DNA from: Clostridia bacterium
Lineage (GTDB): Bacteria; Bacillota; Clostridia; Christensenellales; CAG-138
Length of the DNA stretch: 53,889 nucleotides
Assembly: GCA_030533005.1 (NCBI GenBank)
Contig: JAUNJX010000010.1
Coordinates: 1 to 53,889 of the forward strand
Reading direction: 5' to 3'
The notes beneath the pieces were generated by a model. It was not told where the DNA came from. It ran no database searches and saw nothing but the letters and a program-made list of their open reading frames with translations. Positions 9,941-17,762 of this stretch are shown piece by piece; positions within the stretch are counted from its first letter, which is position 1; every line of letters starts with the position of its first letter. Position numbers and translations under genes: made by a program.

Positions 9941-10908
9941 AGGTCAAAGCGCTTTCCGATCCCGACAGGGGCGCGCCTGTGCTGTGCTTCCAACAGCATC
10001 GCCAGCGCCTCAGCGCAGCCTGACTGCCGTGCCTGTTCCATGCAGACGGACAAGACCTTTGCATCGGGCTGTGTCGCGCGGAGCAAAAAATCGACGGCAC
10101 GCATGTCCCGCGTATCCAGCAGCCAAAGAAAAATATCGGGCAGGTGGCTTTGCACATAGGAAAAATAGTCGGCGTGCGCCCTGTCCGAAAGCGCATGGGG
10201 GTAGCGCAGACGATAAAAGGCCAGCTTGTTTGCGCAAAGCACGTCGTAATCCATGGAAAGATAGCGCGTCCAAAGCTCGTCGTAGCTGCGGAGATCCAGC
10301 GCCGCGTCCTTGAAACAATAGCGGTACGGATATCCCGCGCCCATGATGTGATAATCGAATATGCGCGCAGGTACGTTTTCGTCGATGTATTCGTAATATT
10401 CGGGGAACAGGAGCCGCGCTTGCTCGCCGTTGGGATAGGTGAGCGAAACATCCAGCTCGTGCGGCAGCTCGCCTACAAAGTATTTGAGCAGCCGTGAGTT
10501 TTCGTCGATGAGCCGCAGCTTAATAACGGACAAGCTCTTGCAATTCATAAGGGCGCATGCGCCAAAGCGTGCCGTGTTGCTGCAAAGGGAGAAGGTGCGG
10601 AGCTTTTCACAATTGAAAAATGCATAAGCGCCTATGCTTTGCACCGTGTCGGGAAGGGTGACGGACGTGATATGGCTGTTGTCGCCGCCTTCGCCGTCTT
10701 TTTTACAAACGACCTGCACGATTTTCCCTTGCATGGGATAACTTCCCACGGCAAAGGCGCGCTCGCCGACAGCGATCACGGGCTGATCGAATACCATATC
10801 CGGAAGAACGATGGTCTCGTCCGCCGTTTCCACGCGTAAAATCGTCGTGCCCTGTGTAGAGAGCGCGCAGCAAAGGCGCATATCGTTTTGACCGATGATG
10901 GTGTCCAA
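9937..10908 (-). CDS. BspA-type leucine-rich-repeat protein
   Basis: 323-residue protein with no signal peptide or membrane segment, hence probably cytosolic. Residues about 75-135 carry BspA/LRR_5-type repeats (VTLPDTVQSIGAYAFFNCEKL, FGACALMNCKSLSVIKL). The C-terminal half is unlike anything I recognise, although residues about 255-310 look like short helical repeats. The start is a TTG at 10908 with AAAGGA 8 bases upstream. It is the first gene of a three-gene overlapping set with the VWA and MoxR genes, which suggests a recognition or scaffold role in that machine; this is inference from context. Confidence 0.7.
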   Translation of the reverse strand: MDTIIGQNDMRLCCALSTQGTTILRVETADETIVLPDMVFDQPVIAVGERAFAVGSYPMQGKIVQVVCKKDGEGGDNSHITSVTLPDTVQSIGAYAFFNCEKLRTFSLCSNTARFGACALMNCKSLSVIKLRLIDENSRLLKYFVGELPHELDVSLTYPNGEQARLLFPEYYEYIDENVPARIFDYHIMGAGYPYRYCFKDAALDLRSYDELWTRYLSMDYDVLCANKLAFYRLRYPHALSDRAHADYFSYVQSHLPDIFLWLLDTRDMRAVDFLLRATQPDAKVLSVCMEQARQSGCAEALAMLLEAQHRRAPVGIGKRFDL

Positions 10909-10956
10909 AGCAACGATCCTTTCCCATGGCGGTTCCGTCTATAGCCCGCCTTTGCC

Positions 10957-10984
10957 ATTATAGCAGAATCCATTGGCAGGTGAA
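10957..10984 (-). promoter_or_regulatory. possible promoter of the LRR-VWA-MoxR operon
   Basis: TATAAT (10957-10962) on the minus strand with a weak TTCACC 16 bases upstream (10979-10984), about 50 bases before the TTG start of the LRR gene. Confidence 0.4.
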
Positions 10985-11064
10985 AGAGAAATCCCGCGAC
11001 AGGGACGCAGCATGGCGAAAACGATTTCGATGCAATTGGGCATACCAACGTGCATTTGTTACTA

Positions 11065-11092
11065 TTGCGAACCTGTCGAAATGTGTTATGAT
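11065..11092 (+). promoter_or_regulatory. possible promoter of the Ldh2-type dehydrogenase gene
   Basis: TTGCGA (11065-11070), 16-base spacer, TATGAT (11087-11092), about 40 bases before the GTG start at 11132. Confidence 0.4.
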
Positions 11093-11131
11093 AACCGATA
11101 TAGATATTTGCTTGGAGGATGAACGAACAAC

Positions 11132-12244
11132 GTGGAAGAACGGCCTTATATTTCTTGGAGCCTGATGAATGACTTTTTGATTGACGCTTTTAAGGGCTAC
11201 GGCGTGCCCGAGGCGGATGCGGCCATATGCGCGGATGTTTTGCTCGAAAGCGACCGCCGCGGCATCGAAAGCCATGGCTGCAACCGATTTAAGCCCATTT
11301 ATATTGACCGCATCAAGGCGGGCATCCAAAGCCCCGCAACCAGGATCGATATCATCAAGGAAGGCCCCACGACGGCTGTGCTGGACGCGAATGACGGCAT
11401 GGGCATGGTCGCAAGCCACAAGGCCATGGAAATGGCGATCGACAAGGCAAAAACGTACGGCTTAGGCATGGTGGCCGTGCGCAATTCCACGCATTACGGT
11501 ATCGCGGGCTATTGGGCGGGCATGGCGACAAAGGCGGGGATGATCGGCATTACGGGCACCAATGCGCGTCCTTCCATCGCGCCCACCTTCGGCGTGGAGA
11601 ACATGCTGGGCACCAATCCGCTCACCGTGGGATTTCCGACGGATGAAGATTTTCCCTTTATGCTGGATTGTGCCACCAGCATCACGCAGCGCGGCAAGAT
11701 CGAATATTACGCCCGCAGCGGCAAGGACACGCCCGCAGGCATGGTCATAGGCAGGGATGGCAAAGCCATGACGGACAGCGACCAGATCCTCATTGACTTA
11801 ACGGAGGGCAAAGCGGCGTTGACGCCGTTGGGCGGCATCGGCGAGGAGCTTGCGGGCTACAAGGGTTACGGCTATGCCACGGTGATCGAGGTGCTTTCCG
11901 CGGCGCTGCAGGCGGGCAGCTTTTTGAAAATGCTGACCGACAAGGCAGAGGACGGCAGCAAAAAGCCGTATCATTTGGGACACTTCTTCCTCGTGATCGA
12001 CCCGGAGGCTTTTTTGGGGCTGGACAGCTTCAAAAAGACCTGCGGCGATATCCTTCGCGCACTGCGCGCTTCGCAAAAAGCGCCGGGAGAGGCGCGCATC
12101 TATACCGCCGGAGAAAAGGAGTATCTTGTTTGGCTGGAACGCAAGGACAAAGGCGTGCCCGTAGGCGAGGCCGTGCAAAAGGAGCTGCTTGCCGTACGCG
12201 ACGAGCTGCGCCTGCCTTACGTTTTTCCCTTTGAGGAGAAATAA
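11132..12244 (+). CDS. Ldh2/malate-lactate dehydrogenase family oxidoreductase
   Basis: NAD(P)-dependent 2-hydroxyacid dehydrogenase of the type II malate/L-lactate family (relatives: YlbC/AllD ureidoglycolate, ComC sulfolactate, MdhII dehydrogenases). 370 residues. Family landmarks: ESDRRGIESHGCNRF, VRNSTHYGIAGYWA, TGTNARPSIAPTFGVENMLGTNPLTVGFP and GYKGYGYATVIEVLS. The GTG at 11132 follows GGAGG at a long distance (13 bases); an ATG at 11165 has GGAG 4 bases upstream, but the family normally has the extra N-terminal residues, so the start is not certain. The gene stands alone between divergent neighbours and gives no clue to its substrate. Confidence 0.82.
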   Translation: MEERPYISWSLMNDFLIDAFKGYGVPEADAAICADVLLESDRRGIESHGCNRFKPIYIDRIKAGIQSPATRIDIIKEGPTTAVLDANDGMGMVASHKAMEMAIDKAKTYGLGMVAVRNSTHYGIAGYWAGMATKAGMIGITGTNARPSIAPTFGVENMLGTNPLTVGFPTDEDFPFMLDCATSITQRGKIEYYARSGKDTPAGMVIGRDGKAMTDSDQILIDLTEGKAALTPLGGIGEELAGYKGYGYATVIEVLSAALQAGSFLKMLTDKAEDGSKKPYHLGHFFLVIDPEAFLGLDSFKKTCGDILRALRASQKAPGEARIYTAGEKEYLVWLERKDKGVPVGEAVQKELLAVRDELRLPYVFPFEEK

Positions 12245-12270
12245 ACTATCGTGATTCTGAAAGCATATAT

Positions 12271-12300
12271 TTTACCTAAGGCCCACAGGCATGGTATACT
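12271..12300 (+). promoter_or_regulatory. promoter of the nucleoside ABC transporter operon
   Basis: TTTACC (12271-12276), 18-base spacer and TATACT (12295-12300) preceded by TGG, so also an extended -10. The transcript would carry a leader of about 65 bases. No riboswitch is recognisable in it. Confidence 0.5.
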
Positions 12301-12371
12301 ATAATTCATAGCTTTCATTCCTATAGCGCAGGACGTAGCGCACGATACATAGAAAACAGGGGGTAAAGTGC

Positions 12372-13895
12372 ATGGAAGAGATCCTTCGGATGGAGCACAT
12401 TACAAAGCGCTTCGGCGATGTGTATGCGAACCGCAACATCAATTTTGATGTGCAAAGGGGCGAGGTGCACACGCTGCTGGGTGAGAACGGCGCGGGAAAA
12501 TCCACGCTGATGAACGTGCTCATCGGTCTGTATCAGCCGACAGAAGGCAATATCTATCTTCACGGCAAGCCGGTCAAGATCGAATCTCCCGCACAGGCTG
12601 TGAAGCTGGGTATTGGCATGGTGCATCAGCATTTTATGCTGGTGGAGGCTATGACCGTATTCCAAAACATCATTTTAGGCGACAAGAGGGAAAAGGGCGT
12701 ATTTATCAATACCGATAAAGCGCGAAAGGACATTCTCGCCATTTCCGAAAAATATGGCTTGGATATCCAGCTTGATGCGTTGATCACGGACATATCCGTG
12801 GGTGAGCAGCAACGCGTGGAGATACTCAAGGCGCTCTACCGCGACGCGGAGCTTCTGATATTGGACGAGCCCACGGCAGCCTTGACCGATATTGAGGTGG
12901 AGGGTCTGTTCGAGGTCATCGACCGCCTCAAGAGCGAGGGCAAGAGCATCATCTTCATCAGCCATAAGATGCGCGAGGTGCTGCATGTATCCGACCGCAT
13001 CACCATCCTTCGTGCGGGCGAGACCGTTTGCACGCTGCCCATACAAGAGACAAACGGTCCCGAGCTTGCAAACCTCATGATCGGCCGCGAATTGGTGCCC
13101 TCTCAGTATGAGAAGGTGGAAGCGGGCGGAGAAAAGGTGCTGGTGCTGCAGCATGTGGACTATAACAAGACCCGTAAGCACAATGGCCTCAACGATGTAT
13201 CGCTTACCATCGCCAAGGGCGAGATACTGGGCATCGCGGGCGTGGATGGCAACGGGCAGAGCCAGCTTGCCGAGCTCGTGACGGGCGTCGTTACGCCGGA
13301 CAGCGGCGATGTCGATTTAAAAGGCTCCAAGGTGTTTTCCTTCGATCCGCTGGCCTTTATCAAGCAAAGCGTGGCGCATATCCCGGAGGATCGAAACCTG
13401 CAGGGGCTGGTCGGCAACATGAGCGTGTGCGACAATATCGTGCTCAAGCGTACCAACAGCAAGGAATTCAGCAGTGCGGGCGGCTGGCGCCTCAATAAGC
13501 GCGCTATGAAATCATACGCCGATGCGATGAAAGAAAAATACGATATCCGCTGTGCTTCTATCGAGCAGGAGACGCGCAATCTTTCAGGCGGTAATCAACA
13601 AAAGGTCATTCTTGCGCGAGAGCTGGAGGGTGATCCGGATTTGATCGTCGCCGTGCACCCGACGCGCGGATTGGACATAGGCGCTACGCGCTTTGTGCAC
13701 GACAGCCTGATCGAGTCCCGCGAAAAGGGCTGCGGCGTATTGCTGATCAGCGCCGATTTTGACGAGGTGCTGGAGATGAGCGATAGGATACTGGTCATGT
13801 TCGAGGGCGAGATCATGGGCGAATATTCCGGAAAGACGCCGCCCATCGAGCAAATCAGCCTTGCCATGGCAGGCAATAAGGGGGTGGAGGAATGA
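12372..13895 (+). CDS. nupO: nucleoside/BMP-type ABC transporter, duplicated ATPase
   Basis: Cytoplasmic energy subunit of a nucleoside importer, 507 residues with two tandem ATPase domains. First domain: Walker A GENGAGKST (about 36-44), signature SVGEQQRVEI and Walker B LLILDEPTA. Second domain: the Walker A is degenerate (GVDGNGQSQ), the signature LSGGNQQKV is intact and the Walker B region reads DLIVAVHPTRGLD without the catalytic Glu; this asymmetry is normal for the YufO/NupO and sugar CUT2 groups. AGGGGGT lies 7 bases before the ATG. It overlaps the first permease gene by 4 bases. The exact nucleoside is not decided by sequence. Confidence 0.88.
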   Translation: MEEILRMEHITKRFGDVYANRNINFDVQRGEVHTLLGENGAGKSTLMNVLIGLYQPTEGNIYLHGKPVKIESPAQAVKLGIGMVHQHFMLVEAMTVFQNIILGDKREKGVFINTDKARKDILAISEKYGLDIQLDALITDISVGEQQRVEILKALYRDAELLILDEPTAALTDIEVEGLFEVIDRLKSEGKSIIFISHKMREVLHVSDRITILRAGETVCTLPIQETNGPELANLMIGRELVPSQYEKVEAGGEKVLVLQHVDYNKTRKHNGLNDVSLTIAKGEILGIAGVDGNGQSQLAELVTGVVTPDSGDVDLKGSKVFSFDPLAFIKQSVAHIPEDRNLQGLVGNMSVCDNIVLKRTNSKEFSSAGGWRLNKRAMKSYADAMKEKYDIRCASIEQETRNLSGGNQQKVILARELEGDPDLIVAVHPTRGLDIGATRFVHDSLIESREKGCGVLLISADFDEVLEMSDRILVMFEGEIMGEYSGKTPPIEQISLAMAGNKGVEE

Positions 13896-14950
13896 AGCTG
13901 GGCGGTAAATCCGAAAATGTCATCATACCTGTGATCGCGGTGCTGCTGGCGTTCCTGATCGGCGGCGTGATCATCGCGGCTCTCGGATCCAGTCCCGTGG
14001 ATGCGGTGGGATATTTGGTGCAGGGCGCGTTTGGCTCCAAGACCAACGTGGGTGCAACGCTCGTCAAGGTGACGCCGTTGATCTTTACGGGGCTGTGCGC
14101 CTGCTTCGCCTATCGCTGCGGCGTGTTCAATCTGGGCGGCGAGGGACAATTCATTGTAGGCGCGGTTACGGCGGTTTGGGTCACGGTAGGCTGGGGCTTT
14201 GAAGGGCCGCTTGCCTGTGTGATCGCTTTGCTGCTGGGTGCGGTCGCGGGCGGTATTTGGGGCGCGATACCGGGATTGCTCAAGGTGTTTCGCGGACTGA
14301 ACGAGATGATCGTTTCCATCATGCTTAACTATGTGGCGACGCTGTTCATGGGTTGGGTCTATACGGAGCTGCTGCGCGACGGCAGCGTGCCGCAGACCTT
14401 CCCCGTGCCGGATGCGAGCCGCTTGGGTCGCCTCATGCCGGGCATGCGCGCGACGTGGGGTCTTGTGATCGCCGTTTTGATCGCGGTGGCCATTTACTAT
14501 TTCCTCTTTAATACGTCTAAAGGCTTCCAGCTTCGCGCGGTGGGTCTGAACGCTACGGCGAGCCGTTATCAGGGCTTCAACGTCAGACGCTATGTGCTCT
14601 TGAGCTTTATCGTATCCGGTGCGATCGCGGGTTTGGGCGGTGCAATCGAGCTTCTCGGCACGCAGTTTAGGCTCATGAGCGGCTTTGCGCTGGGCTTCGG
14701 CTTTGACGGCGTGGCAATCGCGCTGATCGCCCAGCTCAACCCGCTGGCGACGGTGCTTGTAGCCTACTTCTTCGCGGTGCTGCGCACGGGTGCTACCACC
14801 ATGCAGGTAGGCTCCGGCGTACCCACCAGCGTTATCGACATCATTCAGGCGCTGGTCATTATTTTCGCTGTTGCGGGCATGGCGTTTGTGAAGCTGCCCG
14901 GCTTCAAGCAGCTCATGCTTAACCGCCAACGGGGCAAGAAGGAGGAATAA
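13892..14950 (+). CDS. nupP: nucleoside ABC transporter permease (NupP-like)
   Basis: Polytopic inner-membrane permease, 352 residues, with about ten hydrophobic segments and the family features CGVFNLGGEGQFIVGA, LNEMIVSIMLNYVA and GFGFDGVAIALIAQLNPLATV. It pairs with the following permease to form the heterodimeric channel. The start overlaps the nupO stop by 4 bases and the next gene follows after 3 bases, so the order NupO-NupP-NupQ is a tightly coupled unit like that of Bacillus subtilis. Confidence 0.9.
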   Translation: MKLGGKSENVIIPVIAVLLAFLIGGVIIAALGSSPVDAVGYLVQGAFGSKTNVGATLVKVTPLIFTGLCACFAYRCGVFNLGGEGQFIVGAVTAVWVTVGWGFEGPLACVIALLLGAVAGGIWGAIPGLLKVFRGLNEMIVSIMLNYVATLFMGWVYTELLRDGSVPQTFPVPDASRLGRLMPGMRATWGLVIAVLIAVAIYYFLFNTSKGFQLRAVGLNATASRYQGFNVRRYVLLSFIVSGAIAGLGGAIELLGTQFRLMSGFALGFGFDGVAIALIAQLNPLATVLVAYFFAVLRTGATTMQVGSGVPTSVIDIIQALVIIFAVAGMAFVKLPGFKQLMLNRQRGKKEE

Positions 14951-14953
14951 GCG

Positions 14954-15895
14954 ATGGAATCTCTGTTTACATGGAACTTTGCTTCGGAGATCGTGCTCTC
15001 CACGTTCCGCATGGCGACGCCGCTGCTGCTTGTGGCGCTGGCGGAGCTTTATTCGGAGCGGGCGGGCTTGGTCAATATCGGCCTTGACGGCATCATGTCC
15101 TTTGGCGCGCTTGCGGGCTTTATGGTCAGCTATTTGACCGGGAATCCCTTCCTTGGCATCCTTGCGGGCGCCTTAGGCGGTATCCTGGTGAATATGGTCT
15201 ATGCGTTCTGCACGGTGTCGCTGTGCGCCGAACAGACGGTATACGGCATGGCGCTCAACATATTTGCGCCCGCCATATCCGCGTTTATCTATCGCGTTTA
15301 CTTCGGCGTAAGCTCCACGCTTGCGCAGGCGACGCTGATGAAGACCATTGCGATCCCCGTGCTCAAGGATATCCCGCTTGTCGGACCCTTGCTTTTCAAC
15401 CAGACGCCTATGGTCTACTTTGCGTATCTTATGGTGCCCATGACGGCTCTGTTCTTTAACCGCACCAAGGCGGGTCTTTCCTATAAGGCGGTGGGCGAAT
15501 ACCCCAAGGCTGCTGAGACGCTGGGCATCAATGTCGTGCGGCAAAAGTATATCGCCTGTATCATCTGCGGCATGCTCGCCGGCATCGGTGGCGCGTATCT
15601 GACCACCTGCTATGTCAACACCTATTCTGACGGCATTGTGGCAGGCCGCGGCTTTATCGCCCTTTCAGCCGTCATATTCGGCCACTGGACGGGTTCCGGC
15701 GTGCTGATGGCCTGTTTGCTCTTTGGCTTCTGCGACGCGCTGCAGCTTAAATTGCAGATCATCAGCAAGGATACGCCCTATCAGCTATTCCAGATGATAC
15801 CCTATGTCTGCACGTTGGTGGCGCTTGCCATCATGGGTGCAAAGAAGGCCGGACCCAAGGCGAAGGGCAAGCCGTATCTGCGCGAGGAGCGCTAG
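14954..15895 (+). CDS. nupQ: nucleoside ABC transporter permease (NupQ-like)
   Basis: Second permease, 313 residues, shorter than NupP as is normal. Landmarks: SERAGLVNIGLDGIMSFGALAGF, TVYGMALNIFAPAISAF, GLSYKAVGEYPKAAETLGI and GRGFIALSAVIFGHWT. The 64 bases to the binding-protein gene hold an imperfect hairpin (15907-15929) and its ribosome binding site. Confidence 0.9.
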   Translation: MESLFTWNFASEIVLSTFRMATPLLLVALAELYSERAGLVNIGLDGIMSFGALAGFMVSYLTGNPFLGILAGALGGILVNMVYAFCTVSLCAEQTVYGMALNIFAPAISAFIYRVYFGVSSTLAQATLMKTIAIPVLKDIPLVGPLLFNQTPMVYFAYLMVPMTALFFNRTKAGLSYKAVGEYPKAAETLGINVVRQKYIACIICGMLAGIGGAYLTTCYVNTYSDGIVAGRGFIALSAVIFGHWTGSGVLMACLLFGFCDALQLKLQIISKDTPYQLFQMIPYVCTLVALAIMGAKKAGPKAKGKPYLREER

Positions 15896-15906
15896 CTATT
15901 TTCAGG

Positions 15907-15929
15907 TAATTACGCCGTTGGCGTGGTTA
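15907..15929 (+). other. hairpin between permease and binding-protein genes
   Basis: Imperfect 10-bp stem with two G-T pairs (TAATTACGCC against GGCGTGGTTA, loop GTT) and no T run after it. Such intergenic stems often protect the upstream mRNA end or give partial termination in transporter operons; here that is inference. Confidence 0.4.
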
Positions 15930-15959
15930 TAAACAAACAACAAACGGAGGAAAACAAGA

Positions 15960-16961
15960 ATGAAGAAAGTCTTTACCATGATGGTAGTCCTGCTGCTAAC
16001 ACTCTCTATGGTAGCCTGCGCGGCTCCCGCTGCCGCTCCCGCCGCGGAACCCGCTGCTGCCGACAAGGTCTATAAGGTCGCCATGGTTTGCGATTCCAGC
16101 ATTTCCGACGGCGGCTGGGGTGCAGCCTGCTACAACGCGATGACCACCGCTGCAGAGGCTCATGGCTGGGAAACCATGTACACCGACAGCATCGAAGTGG
16201 CCGACTATGTAAGCTCTATCGAAAGCTATTGCTCGCTGGGCTATGACATGATCTTCTTGCCGGGCAATCAGTACAGCGACGCCACCAAGGAAGTGGCCGC
16301 CAACTATCCCGACGTGAAGTTCGCCGTCCTCAACGGCAACGATCAGCTTCCCACCGAAAACATCTGCTCCATCCTGCCCAACGCCGATCAGATCGGTTAC
16401 TTGGCAGGCGGCTTGGCCGGTCTTATGACCAAGACCAACGTGCTGGGCTTCATCGGCGGCATGGAACTGGATACCACCAAGGCCAAGCTTGCCGGTTATG
16501 AGAAGGCAGCCAAGGCCATGAATCCCGATGTTACCGTTCTTTCCGCCTATGCCGGTTCCTTTGCGGATACCGCCAAGGGCATGGAGCTTGCAACCTCTAT
16601 GATCGCTGAAAAGGCCGACGTGTTCTTTGGCGATGCTTCCGCCGTTGACTCCGGCGCGCGTCAGGCCATCGACAACGCCAACGGCACCGGCGAGATCAAC
16701 GTCTTTGACATTGGTCAGCCTGCTGATATCCTTGGTCAGAATCCCTGCATCATCTGCTCCGTCGTGACCGACAACGCGGGCATGCTGGGTCTGTGCATGG
16801 ACGATGTGGAAGCCGGCACCTTTGGCAACAAGGTCGTTTACGGCACCTTGGAGAACGGCTGCTTGAGCGCGGGCGCGATCAATACCGATCTGGTTCCCGC
16901 CGAGGCGCAGGAAGCCTATCTTGCGTTCGTTGAGAGCGTAAAGAGCGGCGAATTCAAATAA
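15960..16961 (+). CDS. nupN: BMP-family nucleoside-binding lipoprotein
   Basis: Extracellular substrate-binding lipoprotein, 333 residues. A positively charged N-terminus, a hydrophobic stretch and the lipobox LSMVAC put the anchored Cys at about residue 20, followed by an Ala/Pro-rich linker. The body has the BMP/Med signature: VCDSSISDGGWGAACYNAM, DMIFLPGNQYSDATKEVA, IGYLAGGLAGLMTKTN and VLGFIGGMELD. GGAGG precedes the ATG. It is the last gene of the transporter operon, whereas in Bacillus subtilis nupN comes first. A strong palindromic terminator follows. Confidence 0.93.
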   Translation: MKKVFTMMVVLLLTLSMVACAAPAAAPAAEPAAADKVYKVAMVCDSSISDGGWGAACYNAMTTAAEAHGWETMYTDSIEVADYVSSIESYCSLGYDMIFLPGNQYSDATKEVAANYPDVKFAVLNGNDQLPTENICSILPNADQIGYLAGGLAGLMTKTNVLGFIGGMELDTTKAKLAGYEKAAKAMNPDVTVLSAYAGSFADTAKGMELATSMIAEKADVFFGDASAVDSGARQAIDNANGTGEINVFDIGQPADILGQNPCIICSVVTDNAGMLGLCMDDVEAGTFGNKVVYGTLENGCLSAGAINTDLVPAEAQEAYLAFVESVKSGEFK

Positions 16962-16982
16962 GCCATAACGCACAAAACAAAC

Positions 16983-17019
16983 AAATCACCGCCGGACGCA
17001 TGCGTCCGGCGGTGATTTT
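16983..17019. terminator. perfect 36-bp palindromic bidirectional terminator
   Basis: 18-bp perfect dyad (16983-17000 and 17001-17018) with centre GCATGC, GC-rich in the middle and AAAT/ATTTT at the ends. It lies between the stops of the convergent binding-protein and TauE genes and can end both transcripts. Confidence 0.88.
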
Positions 17020-17033
17020 ATATCTGTCAGGAT

Positions 17034-17762
17034 TTATCCCCGGCTGTTGAAAAGCAGGATCACCCCTGCCGCAAGCAGAAGAAAATTGGTGATTTTGATG
17101 AAGGTTTCCCGGGGAAGCCTGGCTTGCAGCCTGCCGCCTACCCATACGCTTACGAGCGCTACGGCGAGGCTCATGCAAAGCAAGGGGAAATTGGCGGCGG
17201 AATACATGCCGGAAGCGGCCTGCGTTGCGACCATATAAGTGTTGGTGACGGCCCAGACGGCGCTGGACGTGGCGCGGAATTCATTTTTATCCTTGAAGGT
17301 CTGCTGCGCGTACATGATAAGAAAGGAACCGCCGGAAAGAAACAGACCCTGCATGAGTCCTGCGAGCAATAGCATGATGTAGCGAAGCCAGGTCGGGATA
17401 TTCCATTCCTTCTTTACAAGCAGGTTTTTGAGCGCCACGCATAACACGACCACGCCGAATATGACGAGCAGCGTGGACTTTGGGGCGGCGTCATAGACGC
17501 GAACGCCCACGAACATGCCGATGAACATGCCGGCCGCGATGCGAAGAAGCTCCTTGCGATTGACGTCGCGCCATGTTTGCAGCATCACGACCACGGCGGT
17601 GATCCATGCCAGCACGCCCAGCACGGCCTTCGCGTCATCGATGGAAGCGAGTAAAATGCAAATGGGCATAGCGACCAAGGGGCCGCCAAAGCCCGTCATG
17701 GATTGCAGGGTAAAGGCTGCGAATACGACCAGTAAAAACAGGATGGTTGTAATAACGCTCAT
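17034..17762 (-). CDS. TauE/SafE family anion permease
   Basis: Integral membrane protein of 242 residues with about seven to eight hydrophobic segments, belonging to the TauE/SafE (former DUF81) family often linked to export or uptake of sulfite or organosulfonates. N-terminal QSMTGFGGPLVAMP and central QGLFLSGGSFLIMY are the two copies of the family's internal repeat. The ATG follows GGAGG at the end of the ABC exporter gene, whose stop it overlaps by 4 bases. The substrate is unknown. Confidence 0.85.
   Translation of the reverse strand: MSVITTILFLLVVFAAFTLQSMTGFGGPLVAMPICILLASIDDAKAVLGVLAWITAVVVMLQTWRDVNRKELLRIAAGMFIGMFVGVRVYDAAPKSTLLVIFGVVVLCVALKNLLVKKEWNIPTWLRYIMLLLAGLMQGLFLSGGSFLIMYAQQTFKDKNEFRATSSAVWAVTNTYMVATQAASGMYSAANFPLLCMSLAVALVSVWVGGRLQARLPRETFIKITNFLLLAAGVILLFNSRG

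Noticed and set aside
13595..14929. Long open frame of 444 codons on the minus strand opposite the nucleoside permease
   Set aside because: It lies entirely over well-supported genes on the plus strand, has a composition typical of an antisense shadow (His/Arg-rich) and no ribosome binding site.
15996..16973. 325-codon open frame opposite the BMP lipoprotein gene
   Set aside because: Gly/Val/His-rich antisense shadow of a clear lipoprotein gene.
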